Assembly (NCBI RefSeq): GCF_001721685.1
Contig: NZ_CP012502.1
Location: 372,001 to 436,000 of the forward strand
Length of the DNA stretch: 64,000 nucleotides
From: Salisediminibacterium beveridgei
GTDB lineage: Bacteria > Bacillota > Bacilli > Bacillales > Salisediminibacteriaceae
Direction of reading: 5' to 3'
In this document: piece by piece, positions 1 to 7,889 of the stretch
How positions within the stretch are numbered: position 1 is the first letter of the stretch
How the letters are laid out: each line of letters starts with the position of its first letter
Translations under genes and position numbers: made by a program
The notes under the pieces: generated by a model
The model's database searches: none
The model's input: only the letters and a program-made list of their open reading frames with translations
What the model was told of the DNA's origin: nothing

Positions 1-1
1 G

Positions 2-175
2 AGGGAATTGACTGGCTATGAATTACATCCTGATCATCAGTATATCGAATTTTCAGTTTCGTATCTTGAACAGATTCAAAAGGAGCTGAACGTGGAAATC
101 GGTATAGCCTCTTTGGTTACAGAGCAGGATGCGACGGGAAACGTGTTCCGGGAAGTCGGAATCTTGCCGATTTAA
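2..175 (+). CDS. C-terminal end of an unrecognised protein (partial)
   Basis: An open frame enters from the left edge and runs 57 codons to a TAA stop at 173-175, ending in the residues VFREVGILPI. No in-window start is needed because the gene begins outside. The fragment is too short and too featureless for a family call: it is soluble-looking, mildly acidic and has no transmembrane segment. A strong terminator 50 bases downstream supports this being the real 3' end of a gene. The function is unknown. Confidence 0.5.
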   Translation, partial: RELTGYELHPDHQYIEFSVSYLEQIQKELNVEIGIASLVTEQDATGNVFREVGILPI

Positions 176-225
176 AGGATAGTGTTCGAAGTAGATGGCA
201 TATAGTTCAAATAAGCGTATTCGCA

Positions 226-264
226 GGAAAGCCCAAAGGTTTCTCAAAGGGCTTTCCTTTTTTT
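226..264 (+). terminator. Rho-independent terminator
   Basis: A 9-bp perfect stem (GGAAAGCCC at 226-234 with GGGCTTTCC at 249-257) is followed directly by a run of seven T. It closes the gene entering from the left and insulates the DUF4870-sortase operon downstream. Confidence 0.85.
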
Positions 265-276
265 CTTTACCAGTTC

Positions 277-308
277 TTAACCTCGATTTAACCTTCACTT
301 GTTAAGAT
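277..308 (+). promoter_or_regulatory. PhoP/OmpR-type direct-repeat promoter of the DUF4870-sortase operon
   Basis: TTAACC occurs at 277-282 and again at 288-293, exactly 11 bp apart, with a third weaker copy (TTGTTA) at 299-304. A -10-like TAAGAT lies at 303-308, starting 15 bp after the start of the second repeat. No good -35 is present, which is typical of promoters that depend on an OmpR-family activator. The same layout recurs at 1713, 5085, 7815 and 40290. Confidence 0.65.
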
Positions 309-360
309 ATGACAAAGTCTTATCACAAAGGCTTTTGATTCAGAGGGAGGAGGTATAGTC

Positions 361-735
361 ATGACAGAGAACAATGGACAAGGTTCATCAGGGCACATTG
401 AAAAAAGTTCAACGGGTTTGGATTATAATGTTGCCGGCTTATTGACGTATTCACTCGGGGTGATTACCGGGATTCTGTTTCTGGTACTGGAAAAGGACAG
501 CCGGTATGTCCGCTATCATGCGCTGCAGTCGATTTTCCTGTGGCTCGTCATTATTGTCATTAATATGTTTATTCAAATCATTCCACTCATTGGCTTTTTA
601 TTCTCGCTGTTGTTTGCACCAGTTGCCTTTGTCATCTGGATTGTTTGCATGTACAAAGCCTATAAAGGCCAATGGTTCAAAGTGCCGGTTATCGGCAAGA
701 TCGCTGAGCAGCAACTCGGGGATTTTAAAAACTGA
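361..735 (+). CDS. DUF4870 (Tic20-like) small membrane protein
   Basis: This 124-residue integral membrane protein has a polar N-terminus (about 1-25) followed by three hydrophobic segments (about 27-42, 57-76 and 80-100). It carries the family hallmark 'RYVRYHALQSIFLW', in which charged and aromatic residues precede the second membrane helix. The C-terminal tail is amphipathic (YKGQWFKVPVIGKIAEQQ). DUF4870 proteins are widespread in Bacillota and their function is not established. The ATG at 361 follows an AGGGAGGAGG ribosome site. It is the first gene of a probable two-gene operon with the sortase 52 bases downstream. A paralogue lies at 40368-40760 under the same kind of promoter, suggesting a role tied to the cell envelope; that is inference from context. 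Confidence 0.9.
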   Translation: MTENNGQGSSGHIEKSSTGLDYNVAGLLTYSLGVITGILFLVLEKDSRYVRYHALQSIFLWLVIIVINMFIQIIPLIGFLFSLLFAPVAFVIWIVCMYKAYKGQWFKVPVIGKIAEQQLGDFKN

Positions 736-787
736 GGGAATGCTCACAGGCAGCGCTTGAAGTGCCAGGTCTTGAGGGGGCGATTGT

Positions 788-1513
788 ATGTCCGGGAAAA
801 TGAAAGTCTTCATCAGTGTGATTCTGGCGATGGGTATCGGGCTCATCGCGTACCAGCCGGTGATGAATTACCTGGTGATTCCATCTGCCCTCGACGATCA
901 GTATCGATACTTTGATGAGTTGACCCGCGAAGAGATCACCGTCAATGCCGAACGTTTCAGTTCACCAGATCAGAATCAAGATGAGCTGCCGGACGACGAA
1001 CGGTTTGATTTCAGCGCCGTGGAGAGTGTGGAGACCGAGGATCTGCAGGATGCCAAACTGGACCATGATGCGGTTGTCGGCTCGATTGTCATTCCGAGTG
1101 TGGACGTGGCGTTGCCCATTTTATACGGCGCGACCCACGACAACATGATGGTCGGAGCCGGTACGATGAAGCCGGGACAAGCGATGGGGGAAGGGAACTA
1201 TGCCCTGTCGAGTCATGCGGTGCAAAATCCTGGTCTCTTGTTTACACCGATCCGTCATATTGAAGCAGGTGAGCTGATGTATGTGACCGATAAAGAACAG
1301 GTTTATGTGTACGAAGCCTCTTACCGGGAAGTGATTGAACCGACGCGGATTGAAGTGATTCATGATCAGGCCGACAGGCGGATGCTGACATTAATCAGCT
1401 GTCATGCCAGTGATGGATCGGACCGGATTGTCGTGCAGGGTGACCTGGTGGATGTGGTTTCTCTTGAGAACATGGATTCCGAAATGAAAGAGCGGCTGTT
1501 GCAATTGAAATGA
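788..1513 (+). CDS. Class A-like sortase (transpeptidase)
   Basis: Sortase of 241 residues: an N-terminal membrane anchor (about 5-28), an acidic stalk (about 38-92), and a C-terminal sortase barrel. The catalytic triad is readable: His143 in LSSHAVQ, Cys205 in the TLISC motif, and Arg213 in DRIVVQG. TLxTC-type motifs followed by RIxVxG are typical of class A enzymes, which join surface proteins to peptidoglycan or lipid II outside the cell. The ATG at 788 follows a GAGGGGG ribosome site. It shares a transcript with the DUF4870 gene and directly precedes three proteins with LPQTN sorting signals. These are the only sortase-type substrates in the window and are its likely clients. Class A versus another housekeeping class was judged by eye and should be treated as provisional. 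Confidence 0.88.
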   Translation: MSGKMKVFISVILAMGIGLIAYQPVMNYLVIPSALDDQYRYFDELTREEITVNAERFSSPDQNQDELPDDERFDFSAVESVETEDLQDAKLDHDAVVGSIVIPSVDVALPILYGATHDNMMVGAGTMKPGQAMGEGNYALSSHAVQNPGLLFTPIRHIEAGELMYVTDKEQVYVYEASYREVIEPTRIEVIHDQADRRMLTLISCHASDGSDRIVVQGDLVDVVSLENMDSEMKERLLQLK

Positions 1514-1539
1514 TGCCCTGCAATCATATGGCAGGAATT

Positions 1540-1573
1540 AAACTCCCTTCTTATCGTGAGAGGGGAGTTTTTT
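1540..1573 (+). terminator. Rho-independent terminator of the sortase operon
   Basis: An 8-bp stem (AAACTCCC at 1540-1547, GGGAGTTT at 1563-1570) is followed by a T run, 27 bases after the sortase stop codon. Confidence 0.85.
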
Positions 1574-1712
1574 GACGTGATTTTAACTATTTTCGTGTGA
1601 TTATCCTTTGCATCATCTGGATTGATCAACTGAAAAGGCGGTGTTGACAAAGAATACGTGATATTGATAACAATCTGAAAAATTAGAATATCTATTAATA
1701 AAATCATAGAAT

Positions 1713-1744
1713 TTAACCTTGATTTAACCTCTAATTGATAAGAT
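1713..1744 (+). promoter_or_regulatory. PhoP/OmpR-type direct-repeat promoter of surface protein 1
   Basis: TTAACC lies at 1713-1718 and 1724-1729 (11-bp period), with a -10-like TAAGAT at 1739-1744. The spacing is identical to the site at 277-308. The start codon is 49 bases downstream of the -10. Confidence 0.65.
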
Positions 1745-1792
1745 TTGAAATTGAAAGAGTAAATACCATTTTAAGAAAGGGGTTGTGTACCA

Positions 1793-4700
1793 TTGGAGAC
1801 TCGCAGGGATCAACGGAAGTCCAGGCACTTCAGAAGGGGTTTAAAGCAGAAATCCGCTATCATTCTATTCTGTCTGGCACTCACATTCAGTCCGTACAGC
1901 ATTGTTGCTGAAGGGGACGATGACAGAGAACCGGACGATCAGACCACTGAAGAAGTCGCCGAAGGTTCAGATGATCAAGACGAAGCCAATGACTTAGAGG
2001 AAAACACGACAGAAGATGAAAGTAACCGTGAAGAAGAATCAGATGACAGTGATGCAGTTGCAGAAGCTGAAGATGAAGGTAATGTTGAGGAAAGCTCAAA
2101 CAACGAATCCGAAGCAACCGAGGAAGAGTCAAATGAATCTGATGATTCAAATAAAGAAGAGGAAAAAGATGCGGATTCAGGAAATGAATCTGAAACAAGT
2201 GAAATCAATACAGCTGAGTCTGAGAATGCAAATAAAGAAGACTATGAAAAGGCAACAGAAGCCTCTGATCAGGAAGCTGATTCTTCAGAAGAAAGCACTG
2301 AAGAAGAGGACGACGTGAAGGAAGAGAAATCTGAAGGAACGGAAAAAGAAGCAAGAGAGGAAGATTCAGGAGAAGACGCAAGTGAAGAAACGGCAACAGA
2401 GGAAGAAACCATTACTGAAATCGTCCTGATGGCTGAAGGCGATTTTGATGATATCTTCGTTCCTTATGGCACGTCAAGAGAAGAACTCGACCTGCCAGAA
2501 GAAATTGTGGTTGAATACAGTCCATTTTCACTTCCGAATACTAGTGACATTGATTGGGATGATGGGGATCCGGAGTATGACGGTCATTCACCCGGACGTT
2601 ATCATTTTACAGGTGAAACAAGTGCATTTACTGGACCTGAGCAGGAACCTGTTGTACCAACCATCACCGTCGAAGTGGAAGGTCTTGAGGTTACCTCCGT
2701 GGAATCACTGGAGACCATTGAAGTGCCTTTCGGAACCGGACGGGGCGATCTGGAGCTTCCTGATGAGGTGGAAGTGGCATTGTCCGATGGTTCGGACATG
2801 GATCTGGGCATAACCTGGGCTGAAAGTGATCCCGGTTTTGATGGAACAGCTCCTGGAGTGTATACGTTCAGAGGTGATCTGAGTCTGAGTGGTCCTGCTG
2901 TCAATCCGGATAACCTGCAGGCAAGCGTGGATGTGGATGTTCAAAACCCGACAGTCCAGGCTGTTGAAAATGTTGATTTTATTGAATTGCCTGTTGGTAT
3001 TGAATGGGAAGATCTTCCCCTCCCAGATGAAGTTGGCGTCCAGCTTGAAGATGACAGTTGGCAAGACGTTCCTGTCAATTGGGTGGACGGTACGAACGGC
3101 AGCGAGTACGACCCTTATGAAATTGACACCTACTCTTTAATCGGTGAACTCCAGTTACCTAAAGGGATCGAAAATCCCGACGAGCTTTCCGCATCTGTAA
3201 CCGTCTACGTAGAAATGACAGAGATTGTGGATGTGGAGACATTTGAGACGGACATGGAAGTGATGTTCGGCACCGCGAAAGAAGATTTGCCGTTACCGGA
3301 CGAGGTGGAAGTCACCCTTGATAACGATTACACGATTGATTTACCGGTGAATTGGGGTGAAGGTGATCCGGAATACGATTCGGAGAGCCCTGGCACGGTG
3401 ACGTTCACAGGAACGTTCGATGTACCGGAGGAAATTGTTCGCCCAGGTGCTGAATATGGCATGCTGTTGTTGCAATCTCTGAATCCTGATGAGCATATTC
3501 TGAACCCGGATGGCTTGACGGCATCGATAACAATTGAAGTGCAAGCTCCTTATATTACAGATGTTTCTGAACTTGATCCTGTGATTGTACCTTATGGGAC
3601 ACAGGCTGAAGATGTGCCTGTGCCTGAAGAGGTGGAAGTGACGCTTAATACTGGTGATACGATGGACCTTGAGGTCATCTGGCTTAGCGCCAATCCTTCT
3701 TATAACCCTTATATGCCGGGAACATACAATTTGACAGGTGCCCTGAATATCGGAGTGGAAATTTTATCAATTGAAAGCTCATCATTATCTGCAGCTGAAT
3801 TTGATGCGAATGACATCGATCCTTCGATGATTGAAAATCCTGATGAATTGCCGGCTATGGTTGATATCATTGTTGAAGCGCCATATATCACCGATGTGGA
3901 AGATTTGAAACCGATTGAAGTACCTTATGGAACAGAGCGCGGTGACTTTGAAGTACCATCAGAAGTTGAAGTGACAATAAGTAATGGCAGTAAAGCGGAA
4001 TTGCCTGTTACCTGGGTTGAAAGTAACCCGGATTACAACAGTAATATGCCAGGAGCCTATATGTTCACTGGAGAATTCAATGTTCCTGGAGAATGGGAAG
4101 ATGACGAAATCCGTCCGGGTAATGGAGATGTGCGTCCTGCCATGATTGAAGAGGAGAGCAACATCCTTGAAGTGTTAACGAATCCGGAAGGTCTCTCGGC
4201 CATGCAGCCGGTATTCGTTTTACCGCCATATCTCACAGACGTGGAAGAACTGGATCCAATTGAAGTACCTTATGGAACTGAAGAGGAAGATCTTCCAGTT
4301 CCGGACGAGGTGGAAGTGACTTTGAGTGACGGCAGTACAACTCATTTACCTGTAACCTGGGAGGGAAGCGATCCGGATTATGACGGACAAACTCCTGGTG
4401 AGTATGATTTCACAGGTACCTTCGCTATTCCTGAGGAATGGGAAGATACACTGGACGAAGGAGATGTACGTCTTGCTCAGGTGCAAAGTGATGTGGATAT
4501 CGTTGACGTTGCAATAAATCCAGAAGGTTTGACAGCGTCGGTCACGGTTCATGTCCTTGATCCGCTGCCGGTTGCAGTAGAGGAATTTGATGCCATTGAA
4601 GTACCGCATGGCACCGAAGAAGAGGATCTGGAACTTCCTGAAGAAGCGATGATCACTTATGAAGACGATTCCGAACAGGCCTATGCTGTGGAGTGGGTAT

Positions 4701-4981
4701 CCTCGGATCCTGACTATGATGGGGATTCCGAAGGGACTTATACGTTCACGGGGATGCTTCAGGATCGTGAAACAGACGAATTTAGTGAAGTGACAATTGA
4801 TGTCATTGTTCTTCCGGCAGAAAAAGAGGAAGAGATGACCGAAGAAAAAGAACCTGAAGAGGCCTTGCCACAGACCAATCAGAACATGAATATGAGTTTG
4901 TATCTGGCAGGTGCACTCTTTATCCTGCTGGCAGCTGGACTGGCTGTTCGAAATCGCAGAACCGGCACAGCAAATGAATAA
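1793..4981 (+). CDS. Giant acidic Ig-like (Big_4) surface protein with LPQTN sorting signal
   Basis: A secreted, wall-anchored protein of 1062 residues. The basic N-terminus and hydrophobic core (about 22-39, containing FCLALTFSPYS) form a signal peptide with likely cleavage near AEG. Residues 41-208 are a Glu/Ser/Asp-rich linker. About eight imperfect repeats of 60-90 residues follow to about residue 1010, each with the pattern 'VPYGT..DLPLP', then VEVTL.DGS, then VTW and YDG..PG.Y.FTG. This matches the Big_4 (PF07532-type) Ig-like domain of bacterial surface proteins. The C-terminus has LPQTN at 1025-1029, a membrane span and RNRR, a complete sorting signal except for Asn where Gly is usual. 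The start is a TTG at 1793 behind AAGAAAGGGG. The partner or ligand is unknown; adhesion or wall-matrix function is inference. It is homologous to the next two genes. Confidence 0.9.
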   Translation: METRRDQRKSRHFRRGLKQKSAIILFCLALTFSPYSIVAEGDDDREPDDQTTEEVAEGSDDQDEANDLEENTTEDESNREEESDDSDAVAEAEDEGNVEESSNNESEATEEESNESDDSNKEEEKDADSGNESETSEINTAESENANKEDYEKATEASDQEADSSEESTEEEDDVKEEKSEGTEKEAREEDSGEDASEETATEEETITEIVLMAEGDFDDIFVPYGTSREELDLPEEIVVEYSPFSLPNTSDIDWDDGDPEYDGHSPGRYHFTGETSAFTGPEQEPVVPTITVEVEGLEVTSVESLETIEVPFGTGRGDLELPDEVEVALSDGSDMDLGITWAESDPGFDGTAPGVYTFRGDLSLSGPAVNPDNLQASVDVDVQNPTVQAVENVDFIELPVGIEWEDLPLPDEVGVQLEDDSWQDVPVNWVDGTNGSEYDPYEIDTYSLIGELQLPKGIENPDELSASVTVYVEMTEIVDVETFETDMEVMFGTAKEDLPLPDEVEVTLDNDYTIDLPVNWGEGDPEYDSESPGTVTFTGTFDVPEEIVRPGAEYGMLLLQSLNPDEHILNPDGLTASITIEVQAPYITDVSELDPVIVPYGTQAEDVPVPEEVEVTLNTGDTMDLEVIWLSANPSYNPYMPGTYNLTGALNIGVEILSIESSSLSAAEFDANDIDPSMIENPDELPAMVDIIVEAPYITDVEDLKPIEVPYGTERGDFEVPSEVEVTISNGSKAELPVTWVESNPDYNSNMPGAYMFTGEFNVPGEWEDDEIRPGNGDVRPAMIEEESNILEVLTNPEGLSAMQPVFVLPPYLTDVEELDPIEVPYGTEEEDLPVPDEVEVTLSDGSTTHLPVTWEGSDPDYDGQTPGEYDFTGTFAIPEEWEDTLDEGDVRLAQVQSDVDIVDVAINPEGLTASVTVHVLDPLPVAVEEFDAIEVPHGTEEEDLELPEEAMITYEDDSEQAYAVEWVSSDPDYDGDSEGTYTFTGMLQDRETDEFSEVTIDVIVLPAEKEEEMTEEKEPEEALPQTNQNMNMSLYLAGALFILLAAGLAVRNRRTGTANE

Positions 4982-5001
4982 TCAGTAACGGAATAAAAGC
5001 G

Positions 5002-5036
5002 AATCGGCTCCGTCTGGATATCAGCCGGGGTCGATT
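5002..5036 (+). terminator. Long imperfect hairpin after surface protein 1 (weak terminator)
   Basis: A 15-bp stem with one mismatch and two G-T pairs (5002-5016 with 5022-5036) has loop GATAT. Its core resembles the perfect terminator after surface protein 2 (7725-7773), but no T run follows. It looks like a decayed copy of that terminator, so some read-through into the next gene is possible. Confidence 0.5.
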
Positions 5037-5084
5037 TGACGTTAAAGATAAAAATCAAATAAATTTCAAAAATATTCAGGGAAT

Positions 5085-5116
5085 TTTACGTGAATTTAAC
5101 CTTCAACTGTTAATCT
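5085..5116 (+). promoter_or_regulatory. PhoP/OmpR-type direct-repeat promoter of surface protein 2
   Basis: TTTACG at 5085-5090 and TTAACC at 5096-5101 are 11 bp apart. A -10-like TAATCT lies at 5111-5116, the same 15-bp offset as in the sister promoters. Confidence 0.6.
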
Positions 5117-5154
5117 TTTGAAAAGGTCTATATGAAGAAAGGGGTTGTTTAACA

Positions 5155-7710
5155 TTGAAGAATCAGAGTCAAAAGCGAAAAGCAAGACGATTCAGAAAAG
5201 GCTTGAAACAGAAATCAACAATTCTCTTATTCTGTCTGGCACTCACATTCAGTCCTTACAGCATCGTTGCTGAAGGGAAGAATGGCGATGAATCGGATGA
5301 GAAGGTCACCGAAGAAGTCACTGAAGAGGCTGAAAATCAAGAAGAAGCTGCGAACAGTGAAGAAGTTGAAGAAGAGAGCAGTCGTGAGGAAGAACAAGAA
5401 GAGATTGATGAAACAGCTGAAGAGGATGAAGGAGTGACGGAAGAAGAAGGTGAAGGAACTGAAGAAGAATCAGATGATGAAACTGAAGGGGATCAGGAAG
5501 AAACCACCCATCCAGAGGATGATCAAAAAGAAGAGAATGAAGATTCTATAGAAAAAACGGAGCACAAAGAGGGTTCCTCAGAAGATGGAACAAATGAAGA
5601 GGATGAATCCTCAAATACATCAACGACGAAAGAAGACGGAAAAAAGAATGATGAAAAATCATCTGGGGATGAAGGTGCATCATCAAGTTCAGCAAGCGAA
5701 CCTGAAGTGAATGATGAAGGTGGTTCAACGGTCATCAATCCGAATGATCTTGTTGTCAGTTATGGTACTGCCAGAGAAGATCTTTCACTGCCTGAACGGG
5801 TGACCGTTGATCTTACAAACGATCAATACAGATCTGTTGAAGTGGAATGGGATGATGGTGAACCTGATTATGATGGGTTTACACCAGGAACCTACCAATT
5901 CACGGGAGAAGTTCAGTTTTATACAATGAAAGCGACAATGAACGTCGAAGTGGCAGAACCTGTGATCACAGGTGTTGATGAACAGGACCCGGTTTATGTG
6001 TCCAGTGGTATTGAATTCGCCGACCTGCCACTCCCTGATGTGGTCGATGTCGAACTGGAAGATGGAAGTCGTGAAGAGGTAAAGGTGACATGGGAAGAAG
6101 GAACGAACGGGGAATCTTTTTATCCTGAAGTCCCTGGTGTTTATAACATCATCGGACAACTTGAATTGCCTGATGGAATGGAAAATCCTGATCAAGTTTC
6201 CGCATCCATCAGCGTTGTGGTGGAATATGTGGATATTGTTGATGTGGAAGAGTTCCAGATTCCGACAGCGGTGAACTACGGAACTGAAAGGCAGGATCTG
6301 CCACTGCCGGGAGAAGTGGAAGTAACCCTGGGGAACGGCGAAGAAGTGCCACTTACGGTCACCTGGGAGGAGTCTGAAGGTCAGCCGGAATATGATGGTG
6401 AGCGTCGGGGTTCGATTCTCTTTACCGGAACCTTTGATGTCCCGGTAAATCCGGAGAGTGATCAAGGCATGATGAATCAGTCAAATGCTTATGCGGGTGA
6501 ATACGTGTTTAACCCAAGGGAGTTAGCGGCAGAATTCACGATTATTGTGAATCCCCCGACGATTCTCAGTGTGATTGAACCTGACCCTGTTGATATCCCA
6601 TACGGGACAGAAAAAGAAGATACGCACTTACCGGATGAGGTGGAAGTGATCTTATGGGATGAAAACCATATGTTTCTTGATGTCATCTGGTGGGCATCCG
6701 ATTCTGAAACCGACTTTGATCCCTTTACGCCTGGCGAGTATGAAGTGACAGGAAGGTTCCTTCAGGAGGAGATCGGAGCAGCGTCTGTTCAGTCAATGGA
6801 CAGAGGAGCGTTTCCGGATTATGAAGGACTGATTTTAAATCCTTCAGGTATTGATCCGGTGGTGACGCTGATTGTTCAGGCTCCGGAAGTTACGGATGTG
6901 GTGGATCCCGATCCGTTACGTGTCGGCTATGGAACAGAACTGGGTGATGTTCCGTTGCCGGAAGAGCTTGACGTGACGCTCAATGATGGAACCAGTATTG
7001 ACGTTCCTGTGACCTGGGAAGAAGGCGATCCTGCCTATGACGGGGAAACCCCAGGGGATTACGCATTTACAGGCACACTGGAAGTGAACACGCCTGAGCG
7101 TAACGGCAATGAAGTCGTTCTTGCTGAAGATGAAACGCTGCTTGATCTGGTCACGAACCCGGATGGAATGACAGCGGATCTCACAGTGACCGTTGATGAA
7201 CCGATGCCGGTAGCGGTGGAACAGTTTGATCCAATGGAAGTCCCGTTTGGCACATTGGAAAGCGAACTGGACCTGCCGGAAGAAGGAACGGTTTCATTTG
7301 AAGATGATTCAGAAGAAGTTTTTGCCATCGAATGGACTGAATCCGATCCTGAATATGATGGTGAACGGGGCGGAACGTATCTGTTCAGAGGCATTCTTCA
7401 GGACGGCATCGGGGATGAATTCAGTGAAGTGAGCATTGAAGTGATCGTCCTTGAGGAAGAAGTGGATGAAGACCCGGGTGCAACCGAACCGGATGAGCCA
7501 AAACCGGATGAACCGGAGGAGAAAGAAGAGAACGAAGAGAAAGACGAATCCAAAGAGAAGGTTGAAGAGAAAGAGGAAGATAAGGATGAAACCTTGCCAC
7601 AGACCAATCAGAACATGAATATGAGTCTGTATCTGGCGGGTGCACTCTTTATCCTGCTGGCAGTTGGACTGGCTGTTCGAAATCGGAAAACAGGAACAGT
7701 AAATGAATAA
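5155..7710 (+). CDS. Acidic Ig-like (Big_4) surface protein with LPQTN sorting signal
   Basis: An 851-residue paralogue of the preceding protein, built the same way: basic N-terminus, signal core LFCLALTFSPYSIVA (about 24-39), a Glu/Asp/Ser linker (about 40-190), and roughly six Big_4-type repeats (about 195-770). A second charged linker rich in Glu, Pro and Lys follows (about 775-812), then LPQTN at 814-818, a hydrophobic span and RNRK. The TTG start at 5155 sits behind the same AAGAAAGGGGTTG leader found in front of genes 1 and 3. The signal peptide and last 40 codons are almost identical in DNA to gene 1, while the repeats have diverged, which points to a tandem duplication. Wall anchoring is supported by the motif; the ligand is unknown. 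Confidence 0.9.
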   Translation: MKNQSQKRKARRFRKGLKQKSTILLFCLALTFSPYSIVAEGKNGDESDEKVTEEVTEEAENQEEAANSEEVEEESSREEEQEEIDETAEEDEGVTEEEGEGTEEESDDETEGDQEETTHPEDDQKEENEDSIEKTEHKEGSSEDGTNEEDESSNTSTTKEDGKKNDEKSSGDEGASSSSASEPEVNDEGGSTVINPNDLVVSYGTAREDLSLPERVTVDLTNDQYRSVEVEWDDGEPDYDGFTPGTYQFTGEVQFYTMKATMNVEVAEPVITGVDEQDPVYVSSGIEFADLPLPDVVDVELEDGSREEVKVTWEEGTNGESFYPEVPGVYNIIGQLELPDGMENPDQVSASISVVVEYVDIVDVEEFQIPTAVNYGTERQDLPLPGEVEVTLGNGEEVPLTVTWEESEGQPEYDGERRGSILFTGTFDVPVNPESDQGMMNQSNAYAGEYVFNPRELAAEFTIIVNPPTILSVIEPDPVDIPYGTEKEDTHLPDEVEVILWDENHMFLDVIWWASDSETDFDPFTPGEYEVTGRFLQEEIGAASVQSMDRGAFPDYEGLILNPSGIDPVVTLIVQAPEVTDVVDPDPLRVGYGTELGDVPLPEELDVTLNDGTSIDVPVTWEEGDPAYDGETPGDYAFTGTLEVNTPERNGNEVVLAEDETLLDLVTNPDGMTADLTVTVDEPMPVAVEQFDPMEVPFGTLESELDLPEEGTVSFEDDSEEVFAIEWTESDPEYDGERGGTYLFRGILQDGIGDEFSEVSIEVIVLEEEVDEDPGATEPDEPKPDEPEEKEENEEKDESKEKVEEKEEDKDETLPQTNQNMNMSLYLAGALFILLAVGLAVRNRKTGTVNE

Positions 7711-7724
7711 TCGGTGAATGAAAG

Positions 7725-7773
7725 AAACCAAACCGGCTCCGCCTGCTCATCAGGCGGAGCCGGTTTGGTTTTT
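7725..7773 (+). terminator. Strong rho-independent terminator
   Basis: A perfect 21-bp stem (7725-7745 with 7751-7771) with a 5-base loop ends in a short T run. It closes the surface protein 2 transcript. Confidence 0.9.
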
Positions 7774-7814
7774 CAGATAAAAAACAAAATAAATTGATTA
7801 ATTATTCAGGAAAT

Positions 7815-7846
7815 TTTACGTTGATTTAACCTTTAATTGTTAATCT
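7815..7846 (+). promoter_or_regulatory. PhoP/OmpR-type direct-repeat promoter of surface protein 3
   Basis: TTTACG at 7815-7820 and TTAACC at 7826-7831 (11-bp period) are followed by a -10-like TAATCT at 7841-7846. The layout and offset are identical to the promoter at 5085-5116. Confidence 0.62.
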
Positions 7847-7889
7847 AGGGAGGTACAAATAAATCTATCAAGAAAGGGGTTGTCCATCA

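Noticed and set aside
5785..6465. Long minus-strand open frame (226 codons) opposite surface protein 2
   Set aside because: It mirrors the repeat-rich coding strand, has no ribosome site and no recognisable domain; it is a shadow of the Big_4 repeats.
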